Of a stretch of 11,389 nt of DNA, positions 5,799 to 11,389 are shown one piece after another. This DNA comes from a bacterium. Its GTDB lineage: Bacteria; Spirochaetota; UBA4802; UBA5550. Numbering within the stretch: position 1 is the first letter of the stretch; every line of letters begins with the position of its first letter. The notes under the pieces are model-generated. The model saw only the letters and a program-made list of their open reading frames with translations. It searched no databases and was not told the DNA's origin. The translations under genes were made by a program, and so were the position numbers. Location: NCBI GenBank assembly GCA_024224995.1, contig JAAENB010000247.1, forward strand, positions 1 to 11,389. Reading direction: 5' to 3'.

Positions 5799-7114
5799 TG
5801 AAAATTCTCTTAGCCGCCGCTATAATTATTTTTGCGTTTATACTCTTCAGGATTATAAAATACCGGGGAGGAAAAAACCAACTAAACATACTACTTGAGG
5901 AAATAAAAAAATCTCTTCCTTTAGCATTAGTGGAAGGAGATTTCAGGAAAAATCCCTACCTGCATGGATATATCGATTCATTTGAAATTAGTATTAGAAG
6001 ATTTTATTCAAAAAAAAATGAACATCTGGGTATTGAAATAAAATATAAAAAGCGGATTCAGGCTGAAATTCATATAAGCAATGAAACCAGGATCAGCAAA
6101 ATGAAAAAAGGACTGGGTATTGATGATATTTTAAGCGGAGACCAGACTTTTGATGACGCCCTTCTTATAACGGCACCTGATCCCTGTTATATAGCGGCAT
6201 TATTAAACAAAACAGCAAGAGAACAGATTCATAAATTGGCAATTAATACCATGAACCTGGAAATAACACCAGGGTCTATCCGGATCAATATATTTGAAAA
6301 CGATTTATCTCATGATTTATCAAATGCTCTAAGCTCTTATGTTGCCCTGATGCTTTCTATCGGCAATAGTTTTACGAATGGCCTGACGATTAAACAACGG
6401 CTTCTTGCGAACATTGCTTCAGAAACTCTTCCTGCAGTACGCCTTAATAATATTCAAATGCTGATGTCTCATTTTTCAATTGATAAAGATGTTAATCAAA
6501 CTCTTGATGGCTGTCTTAATAATAATGATATTGAAACAAGAATTGAAGCAGCACGATATTTAAAAGACAAAGGGATGGAATTCCTTGTTAAAACCTTAAA
6601 AACCGAGACTTCTCTTAGCGAAGATTTAAAGATCAAAATAATAACAATCTTTAGAGAGAACGGGTATAATAAAAGTGTTCCCGCGTTAAAAACACTCTTT
6701 TCCCAAAAAAGAGAAGATGGGAGCGTGCACCGGGAATTGCAGGCGGAAATAATTAAAGCATTTAGCTCTTTTGGAGATACAAAACTGAATTCTTTTCTAC
6801 TCAAGCTCCTGGAAGATAATATCTCCAACTTTTCTCTTTCTGTAATTACGGCCCTGGGCTCATGCGGAACTGTTGAGTCTGTAGAAACGCTGTATACCCT
6901 GGCAAAAAAATCATCATTTCCGGCCGTAAAAAATGCCGCCCAAAATTCCATTCAGCAGATACAATCCCGGCTGGGAACGGCTGAAAACGGCTGGCTTTCA
7001 ATTGAGGAGCTCTCCGAAACAGACGGAGCTCTCAGTTTTTCCGATAGTGCTACAGAAGGGTCATTGAGCATAACTGAAGACGAAAATAAAACAAAAAAAC
7101 AACAAAAAGAATAA
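5798..7114 (+). CDS. Membrane-anchored HEAT-repeat protein
   Basis: The 438-residue protein starts with one transmembrane segment (residues 2-20, ILLAAAIIIFAFILF) followed by a basic KYRGGK. That suggests an N-out anchor with a cytoplasmic body, though the topology is inferred. Residues 45-195 form a domain with FRKNPYLHGYIDSFEISI, GIDDILSGDQTFDDALLI and YIAALLNKTAREQIHKLA. I have seen this pattern in front of HEAT repeats in other bacterial membrane proteins, but I cannot name the family. Residues about 210-395 are helical HEAT-like repeats (IETRIEAARYLKDKGMEFL, SVPALKTLF, AEIIKAFSSFGDTK, VITALGSCGTVESVETLY). They are probably a protein-binding scaffold. A low-complexity acidic and Lys-rich tail follows. 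The start codon overlaps the previous stop, and the next gene begins 1 nt after its stop. Confidence 0.75.
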   Translation: MKILLAAAIIIFAFILFRIIKYRGGKNQLNILLEEIKKSLPLALVEGDFRKNPYLHGYIDSFEISIRRFYSKKNEHLGIEIKYKKRIQAEIHISNETRISKMKKGLGIDDILSGDQTFDDALLITAPDPCYIAALLNKTAREQIHKLAINTMNLEITPGSIRINIFENDLSHDLSNALSSYVALMLSIGNSFTNGLTIKQRLLANIASETLPAVRLNNIQMLMSHFSIDKDVNQTLDGCLNNNDIETRIEAARYLKDKGMEFLVKTLKTETSLSEDLKIKIITIFRENGYNKSVPALKTLFSQKREDGSVHRELQAEIIKAFSSFGDTKLNSFLLKLLEDNISNFSLSVITALGSCGTVESVETLYTLAKKSSFPAVKNAAQNSIQQIQSRLGTAENGWLSIEELSETDGALSFSDSATEGSLSITEDENKTKKQQKE

Positions 7115-7115
7115 A

Positions 7116-8279
7116 ATGATACAATATGATGCCCTTTCATCTCTATTAACTTTGAACAAAAATCTTAACCGCAGGCAATTACTTGCCGGATTAGGGCTTG
7201 TTTTAGGTGCTGGCTCCCTTGCGAAATGCAGTGCCAGCAGTAAAATAACAAAAACCGACTATAATGAAACCGGTGTTACAATAATATCAAACTCCCTGCC
7301 CCTGGAAGATGGGTATTACATGCCTGCTGAATGGGCCCCTCATGAAAAGACTATTATGGCAATGCCCACCAGCCAGAACTGGAAAGGGTATAATTTTGCG
7401 GAGGTGAGAAAAAACTGGGCAGCTGTTGCCAATGCTCTTGCCGGTTTTGAACCGGTCTCTCTGGTTGTTTCCCCGGCCGATATTAAACAGGTTAGACCCC
7501 TGCTTGATTCTTCTATCAGCATAATTGAATTACCCGTTAATGACGGTTGGACACGGGATACAGGTCCGCTTGTTCTAAGCAATGGAAAAGGCGGGCGCCG
7601 TATTACCGGGTTTACCTTTAATGGGTGGGGAGAGAAATTGTCCCCGTATAGAGATGATGCTCTTTTAAAGGCCCGGCTTGCTGCCGGTATGAATATGCCC
7701 CTGTATCCATCGTCTGCAGTTATTGAAGGAGGAGCGTTTACCCTTGACGGTGAAGGTACTATTATTACCACAGAAGAAAACCTGCTCCACCGTTACCGGA
7801 ATCCCGGGCTTTCAAAAAAAGACCTGGAAAAAATTCTTTGCAATTTTCTTGGCGGTAAAAAAGTCATCTGGCTTAACAAAGGAGTTGTTCCGGATGAACT
7901 TACCGATGGTCATGTTGACGGGATCTGTGTTTTTACCGCTCCCGGCCAGGTTATCCTGCATATGACCGATGATTCAAATGATCCCAACTATGCTATTTGC
8001 CGCGACGCTTTGCGGCGTTTGGAGAGTGCCCGTGACGCAAGGGGGAATAAACTTGATGTAATTCAGCTGCCATTAGATGAAGAGGTACTTCATATAAATT
8101 TTTATATCGGTAATGGATGCGTGATTGTTCCCTGTACCGGAATTCAGTCCAGGGATCGTGAACCCCTTGGTATTATTAAAGATGCCTTTCCCGGAAGAAA
8201 AGTTATCTCCGTTCCGGGAAAATTGATTGGGGAAGGCGGCGGCGGTGTTCACTGCATTACGCAGCAGGTTCCAAAATAG
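7116..8279 (+). CDS. Tat-exported agmatine deiminase/PAD_porph family protein
   Basis: A 387-residue member of the guanidine-modifying agmatine deiminase/Porphyromonas-type arginine deiminase family. Agmatine deiminases convert agmatine to N-carbamoylputrescine and ammonia. The catalytic set is visible: Asp148 in GWTRDTGP, Glu204 in IEGGAF, His266 and Asp268 in TDGHVDG, and the nucleophile Cys380 in GGGGVHCITQQ. The GGGGVHC ending is more like agmatine deiminase than like P. gingivalis PPAD, but substrate cannot be fixed. Unusually, residues 14-38 look like a twin-arginine signal (NRRQLLAGLGLVLGAG) with a possible lipobox at LAKC38; Lys at -1 is atypical. The mature part starts near 60 (MPAEWAPHEKT at 69-79). 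A periplasmic or lipid-anchored location is inferred, whereas most relatives are cytosolic. It sits 1 nt after the HEAT gene and is the last gene of the operon. Confidence 0.88.
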   Translation: MIQYDALSSLLTLNKNLNRRQLLAGLGLVLGAGSLAKCSASSKITKTDYNETGVTIISNSLPLEDGYYMPAEWAPHEKTIMAMPTSQNWKGYNFAEVRKNWAAVANALAGFEPVSLVVSPADIKQVRPLLDSSISIIELPVNDGWTRDTGPLVLSNGKGGRRITGFTFNGWGEKLSPYRDDALLKARLAAGMNMPLYPSSAVIEGGAFTLDGEGTIITTEENLLHRYRNPGLSKKDLEKILCNFLGGKKVIWLNKGVVPDELTDGHVDGICVFTAPGQVILHMTDDSNDPNYAICRDALRRLESARDARGNKLDVIQLPLDEEVLHINFYIGNGCVIVPCTGIQSRDREPLGIIKDAFPGRKVISVPGKLIGEGGGGVHCITQQVPK

Positions 8280-8294
8280 GCTGCTTTTTCTTTT
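8261..8294 (+). terminator. Weak candidate terminator at the end of the operon
   Basis: GCAGC (8261-8265) can pair with GCTGC (8280-8284), and TTTTCTTTT follows. The stem is only 5 bp and the 14-nt loop is long, with the left arm inside the coding region. The convergent genes are only 28 bp apart, so little room exists for anything stronger. Confidence 0.3.
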
Positions 8295-8307
8295 ATATCA
8301 AATCCGT

Positions 8308-9267
8308 TTAAATTGCTGTTTTAAGAAAGTCCAGAATCATTTTCACTACGGGCTTTGTTGTCTCCGGTGAAATTATATTTCCCGCGAGAATATGCTGAGA
8401 CGTATCTTTTGAATCTTCATAGGAAATTATCTTTTTATTCTTTGAAGCAATTTGCGGATACTTTTCACGAATTGCTTCAACACTAACGACCTGGTCTTTT
8501 GGAGAATATATCACCAGTGCAGGAGTACTAAACTTAGAAAGATCAATCTTATCGACCAGGTCTACCAGGGCTATCATCGTTACCAGCACCTTTACCGGCT
8601 GCGTTGTATTCCAGAATTTTCTCTCTTTTTCGCTCCGGGGCTCCCAGCTTCTGTATTCTCCCAGAACAAGCCGGGCTATCTGTTCTCCCCAGGGCCAGAG
8701 GCTAATATGGACAGTGGAGCTGTTCGGCCAAAAATTGGGAGAAATAAGAACACATGCCGATATATTTTTTGAATTATCCCACGCTGCCAGCCAAACGGCC
8801 AGCGTTGCCCCGGTAGAAACCCCCATTACAATAACCTTCTCTCCAATTCTCTTGCCAATCTCCAGGGCCTCAACCGCTTCATTAAGCCAGTCATTAACGC
8901 TTGCTTCAGCCAGGGCATCGGGCTTACGCATATGTCCCTTTAACCGGTGATAATAAACATTCGCGCCAATATCTTCTGCCACAAGATCTGTTACCGGGAC
9001 CAGTTCCTGCCGGGAAGCGCAATAACCGTGAAAATAGACTATTGAATAAGGAGTTTTGTTCTTTTTTTTGGGATTTGCCCATACTATAATTTTCTCTGTT
9101 TCAGGTCGAATATCGGGATACCGGGATTCGGATTTTTTCAAATAAGATTCAAGGTCTTCCGGAAGGTTTACCGGTTTTATAGTGTCATCAACTGTTCTTT
9201 GTGGTCCAAGAAAATAGGCTATTCCCAGAACGAGAATAATTCCAAATATCACTTTCAATTTTTTCAT
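8308..9267 (-). CDS. Membrane-anchored alpha/beta hydrolase
   Basis: A 319-residue alpha/beta-hydrolase-fold protein, probably a serine esterase or lipase. The N-terminus is an uncleaved signal anchor or signal peptide (residues 4-20, LKVIFGIILVLGIAYFL), so the domain likely faces the periplasm. The catalytic triad can be read: nucleophile Ser151 in the elbow MGVSTGAT, Asp258 in YSPKDQ and His292 in SQHILAG. The oxyanion-hole motif YFHGYCASRQE (78-88) precedes. A cap region rich in Trp and Pro (about 176-225) may shape the substrate pocket. ATG 9267 has GGAG about 8 nt upstream. It converges on the deiminase gene. The substrate is unknown. Confidence 0.85.
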   Translation of the reverse strand: MKKLKVIFGIILVLGIAYFLGPQRTVDDTIKPVNLPEDLESYLKKSESRYPDIRPETEKIIVWANPKKKNKTPYSIVYFHGYCASRQELVPVTDLVAEDIGANVYYHRLKGHMRKPDALAEASVNDWLNEAVEALEIGKRIGEKVIVMGVSTGATLAVWLAAWDNSKNISACVLISPNFWPNSSTVHISLWPWGEQIARLVLGEYRSWEPRSEKERKFWNTTQPVKVLVTMIALVDLVDKIDLSKFSTPALVIYSPKDQVVSVEAIREKYPQIASKNKKIISYEDSKDTSQHILAGNIISPETTKPVVKMILDFLKTAI

Positions 9268-9281
9268 CCGACAGGCTCCAT

Positions 9282-9309
9282 TTAACTATCTCAAATTTCA
9301 TGGTATAAT
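9282..9309 (+). promoter_or_regulatory. Candidate promoter of the YkgJ-type gene
   Basis: A perfect TATAAT -10 box lies at 9304-9309, with TTAACT (4/6) at 9282-9287 and a 16-nt spacer. The leader would be about 55 nt. It lies in the 106-bp region between divergent genes. Confidence 0.5.
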
Positions 9310-9373
9310 ATACATTGGGTATTTTCAGGCTGTAAACAAAAAAATCTTGTTAAATTTTATAAAAATAAATTAA

Positions 9374-9646
9374 ATGGCAGATATGAAATGCAGAGAAGGG
9401 TGCGGTGCCTGTTGTATCGCAATATCCATATCCTCATCTATTCCCGGGATGTCCGGGGGAAAGCCTGCCGGTACCAGGTGTATAAACCTGTCTCCGGATA
9501 ATGTTTGTACCATACATGATCAGGATAGTTATCCGCAAGTTTGCAGGGGGTTAAGACCATCGGAAGAAATGTGCGGGAGTTCTTTTCGTGAAGCAATGGA
9601 GTTCCTGGAAGAGCTTGAAAGACTCACCTCTCCCCCGGAAGCATGA
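9374..9646 (+). CDS. YkgJ-family cysteine-cluster protein
   Basis: The small 90-residue protein carries the YkgJ/UPF0153 zinc-or-iron-cluster signature. Cysteines occur at 6, 10, 13 and 14 (CREGCGACC), then at 36, 45, 57 and 67 in the contexts TRCINL, NVCTIHD, QVCRGLRPS and EMCG. The stretch SSSIPGMSGGKPAG (20-33) is typical of the family. Family members are presumed metal-binding; the metal and reaction are not established. The start is ATG 9374, with a possible alternative ATG at 9383; neither has a clear Shine-Dalgarno sequence. It is transcribed alone from a TATAAT-containing promoter. Confidence 0.88.
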   Translation: MADMKCREGCGACCIAISISSSIPGMSGGKPAGTRCINLSPDNVCTIHDQDSYPQVCRGLRPSEEMCGSSFREAMEFLEELERLTSPPEA

Positions 9647-9650
9647 CCGG

Positions 9651-9671
9651 GCAGAGGAAAATTTCCTCTGC
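9651..9671. other. Near-perfect 21-bp palindrome after the YkgJ-type gene
   Basis: GCAGAGGAAA and TTTCCTCTGC are perfect complements around a single A, beginning 5 nt after the stop codon. The transcript would form a strong hairpin, but the next bases are CGTAG rather than a T-run. It may be a U-tract-less terminator or mRNA 3'-end stabiliser. Confidence 0.5.
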
Positions 9672-9721
9672 GTAGCCGCACATCCGTATTAAGGGTGTAT
9701 ACCTCAGTCAATTAACGAGTG

Positions 9722-9746
9722 ACACTTATTCTCCGGCAATAAGTGT
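9722..9746 (-). other. Hairpin spanning the stop codon of the unknown lipoprotein gene
   Basis: ACACTTATT (9722-9730) and AATAAGTGT (9738-9746) form a 9-bp perfect stem with a 7-nt loop. The stop codon (9728-9726) of the minus-strand lipoprotein gene lies inside one arm. No T-run follows on the minus strand. It is the only terminator-like structure for that gene. Confidence 0.45.
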
Positions 9747-10379
9747 AAAATGTTTTGAGCCATAACTATTACGTCCGGGAGTAATATTAGTCCATTTCCA
9801 GATTAAATCATCAGTTGAACTTCCGGAAGATTTACCACCGATATGCACGTCGTTATCGCTAGTATCAAAAAATCCCATCCAATACTTTCTTCCATCATTC
9901 CTGATAGGACTGGAGAAATACCATGATTGCTCATACCCGGAACCAAGTGGATTGATTCCGATTGCTGTAAGACTATCAGAAATCGTATCATTTACTACCC
10001 AGAGAGAATACTGACCGGAAGTAAGGAGCAGGTTATAATTATACGATGTTTCATTACCCGGCCGATAGGTCGCAGTAGTTTTATTTTGAACTCCATTACT
10101 GGAAGCGCTTTCTGCCGAAATTGTAATTGATGAAGGTTTTGATGAATACGTTTTTGTACAGGATTCATCTGTATATAATTTACTACAGGTTTGAGAATTT
10201 ATTGTTACATTAGTCAGAACCCCTTCGGTCCGGTTATGCAATGTAAACGTATATTGCTTATTGCCACTGCCGCCGTCTCCGTCATCATTGCCGTCATCAT
10301 CCGCTTCACAAGCCATAAAAAGTGAAACTGCAAGAATAAAGCCCAATAACATAAATAAAAATTTTCTTAAGTTTTTCAT
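9726..10379 (-). CDS. Uncharacterised lipoprotein
   Basis: The 217-residue protein has a signal peptide (residues 1-23, LFMLLGFILAVSLFMA) ending at lipobox Cys24 in LFMAC. An Asp/Gly-rich linker follows (26-40, DDDGNDDGDGG). The rest is Ser/Thr/Asn-rich and probably all-beta, for example YTFTLHNRTEGVLTNVTINS (43-62) and NYNLLLTSGQYSLWVVNDT. Two cysteines (69 and 79, in TCSKLYTDESC) could form a disulfide. I do not recognise the family; the look is of a secreted beta-sandwich. ATG 10379 has a GAGG element about 10 nt upstream. It is monocistronic and divergent from the DUF4019 gene, with 313 bp between them. Confidence 0.75.
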   Translation of the reverse strand: MKNLRKFLFMLLGFILAVSLFMACEADDDGNDDGDGGSGNKQYTFTLHNRTEGVLTNVTINSQTCSKLYTDESCTKTYSSKPSSITISAESASSNGVQNKTTATYRPGNETSYNYNLLLTSGQYSLWVVNDTISDSLTAIGINPLGSGYEQSWYFSSPIRNDGRKYWMGFFDTSDNDVHIGGKSSGSSTDDLIWKWTNITPGRNSYGSKHFTLIAGE

Positions 10380-10557
10380 AACACAAATACCTCATTATAA
10401 ATTATTATTTTTACACTATCCAAACAATAATTAAAAGTCCCCCTCTTATCATCTACTCCTAAAGTGTTGTTTCTATTGTGTATTTATTTTAGAGCCCTAA
10501 TAAAAGCAGAATACGTGTTGTCGAATTTTCGTAAAGCAGTTTTAAAAAAAAGTATAG

Positions 10558-10571
10558 GGACAAATTTGTCC
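10558..10571. promoter_or_regulatory. Perfect 14-bp palindrome upstream of the DUF4019 gene
   Basis: GGACAAATTTGTCC is fully self-complementary and lies 57 bp upstream of the strong promoter at 10628-10656, between two divergent lipoprotein genes. Its size and symmetry fit a dimeric repressor or activator site. The binding protein is unknown. The rest of 10380-10692 is AT-rich, with a small CTCC-TGTA-GGAG hairpin near 10607. Confidence 0.45.
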
Positions 10572-10627
10572 TGGAGAAAAATATTTTTTTTATGAAAAAT
10601 TACAGGCTCCTGTAGGAGATTAAAGTC

Positions 10628-10656
10628 TTGACTTTTTCTTTTTTTGAGGCCATAAT
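10628..10656 (+). promoter_or_regulatory. Strong sigma70-type promoter of the DUF4019 gene
   Basis: TTGACT (10628-10633, 5/6) and CATAAT (10651-10656, 5/6) are separated by exactly 17 nt. The predicted start lies about 30 nt before the ATG, with GGAGG in a good position. This is the best promoter in the window. Confidence 0.8.
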
Positions 10657-10692
10657 CCGGAGTAAATAATAACAATTTACCGGAGGTTCTTT

Positions 10693-11160
10693 ATGAAAAA
10701 ATTTAAATCATTTAGTATTCTTATTCTTGTTTCAATTTTCGCGTTAAGCTTATTCTCATGTAAAAAGGGAGGAGACAAAGACGCAAAAGATGTACCTGCT
10801 AAAGATACTTCAAAAGAAGAAGCCGCAGCGGTTTCTGCCGCTACGGACTGGCTAAAGCTGACCGATGCGGGCAAATATGACGAAAGCTGGGACGCAACAG
10901 CTGCTGCGTTTCAAGCAAAAGTAGAAAAAGAGGGCTGGAATAAACAACTTGATCCGATTCTCAAGCCCCTGGGCAAATTGATAAAAAGGGAAGTGAAGTC
11001 GAAAAAATACGCTACATCACTACCGGGAGCTCCTGACGGAGAATATGTTGTTATTCAGTTTCAGAGCTCTTTTGAGAATAAGGACTCGGCAATTGAAACC
11101 GTTACTCCAATGAAAGAGGCAGACGGAAGCTGGAAAGTTTCGGGTTATTATATTAAATAA
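10693..11160 (+). CDS. DUF4019-domain lipoprotein
   Basis: A 155-residue lipoprotein. The signal peptide (1-22) ends at LFS-Cys23, followed by a Lys/Asp-rich linker (24-43). Residues about 46-155 match DUF4019: AATDWLKLTDAGKYDESWD, a helical part with GWNKQLDPILKPLGKL, then the strand motif LPGAPDGEYVVIQFQSSFENK and the end ETVTPMKEADGSWKVSGYYIK. The family is of unknown function, small and commonly secreted or lipid-anchored; the length here is normal. GGAGG lies 6 nt upstream of ATG 10693. It is monocistronic, driven by a near-consensus promoter, and followed by a strong hairpin. Confidence 0.9.
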   Translation: MKKFKSFSILILVSIFALSLFSCKKGGDKDAKDVPAKDTSKEEAAAVSAATDWLKLTDAGKYDESWDATAAAFQAKVEKEGWNKQLDPILKPLGKLIKREVKSKKYATSLPGAPDGEYVVIQFQSSFENKDSAIETVTPMKEADGSWKVSGYYIK

Positions 11161-11170
11161 TACATTCGAA

Positions 11171-11195
11171 GAACGGGCAGGTCTCCTGCCCGTTC
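11171..11195 (+). terminator. Strong hairpin after the DUF4019 gene, terminator-like
   Basis: GAACGGGCAGG (11171-11181) pairs perfectly with CCTGCCCGTTC (11185-11195) around TCT, 10 nt after the stop codon. No proper T-run follows (GGTATAAAAG), so it is atypical for intrinsic termination. The position is right for an mRNA 3' end. Confidence 0.55.
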
Positions 11196-11271
11196 GGTAT
11201 AAAAGATAGTATCGCAACTGCGGATAAGCTTTTGTCTGCTCTTAAGAAACTCTTTTTCAATAGGGCCGGTT

Positions 11272-11322
11272 TCCGGGAAGAGAGACGTTGCGTGCAACGT
11301 CTTTACGGGTTGGTTTCCCGGA
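11272..11322. repeat. Nested palindromic element, MITE/REP-like
   Basis: An outer stem TCCGGGAA/TTCCCGGA (11272-11279, 11315-11322) encloses an inner stem AGACGTTGC/GCAACGTCT (11283-11291, 11294-11302). Hairpins of the AGACGTTGC type recur in many bacterial genomes as dispersed palindromes. No gene is credible from 11161 to the window end. Confidence 0.55.
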
Positions 11323-11370
11323 GATTTGTCCCGGGTCAACACCACAGAGGGGAATCCCAGATAAACACCG

Positions 11371-11389
11371 CGTACGGGCACGGCGCGCC
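11371..11389. repeat. Left half of a palindrome cut by the window edge
   Basis: The last bases CGTACGGGCACGGCGCGCC end in the self-complementary GGCGCGCC. They look like the left arm and centre of a larger GGGCACGGC/GCCGTGCCC palindrome, a common style of dispersed repeat. Only four bases past the centre are visible, so this is a prediction. Confidence 0.4.

Noticed and set aside
7340..7771. Minus-strand reading frame within the deiminase gene
   Set aside because: It is a shadow of a well-supported gene with all catalytic motifs on the plus strand.
11382..11389. AscI site (GGCGCGCC) as a cloning-vector junction
   Set aside because: It fits the centre of a natural GGGCACGGC-type palindrome and nothing vector-like is next to it.

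Overview
This 11.4 kb window is from a Gram-negative-type bacterium with AT-rich genes. Three predicted lipoproteins have loose lipoboxes (AFTGC, SLFMAC, SLFSC), which would suit a free-living spirochaete, but no universal marker is present and the lineage stays open.

Left part (1-2520) looks accessory. A short RadC-like JAB/MPN protein (-) and an XRE-type regulator (+) are divergent. Their shared control region holds a perfect 17-bp inverted repeat over the apparent radC-like promoter. This pair is bracketed by two direct copies of a GC-rich, hairpin-forming intergenic repeat (143-348 and 1361-1585); the tail of a third copy lies at 37-76. Next comes a minus-strand gene for a protein with two ribbon-helix-helix-like segments joined by an acidic linker.

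Middle part (2520-5160): a 501-residue predicted lipoprotein with a coiled-coil stalk of 32-residue repeats and a YadA-head-like array of ten exact 15-residue repeats, ended by a strong intrinsic terminator. Convergent to it is a 287-residue protein joining a ComJ/Nin-like domain to ankyrin repeats.

Right-middle part (5163-8279): a tight three-gene operon encoding an unknown soluble protein, a membrane-anchored HEAT-repeat protein and a Tat-exported member of the agmatine deiminase/Porphyromonas-type arginine deiminase family. Start and stop codons overlap by 1 nt or lie 1 nt apart. A convergent membrane-anchored alpha/beta hydrolase follows.

Right end (9374-11389): a small YkgJ-type cysteine-cluster protein, an unknown lipoprotein (-), and a DUF4019 lipoprotein (+) with a near-consensus promoter. 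The last 230 bases hold no gene. They carry stacked palindromes of MITE/REP character, the last one cut by the window edge.

No rRNA, tRNA, CRISPR array, transposase or integrase was seen. The most unusual items are the repeat-bracketed XRE/RadC module with its operator, the barrel-less lipid-anchored beta-roll protein, the ComJ-ankyrin fusion, and the operon containing an exported deiminase.
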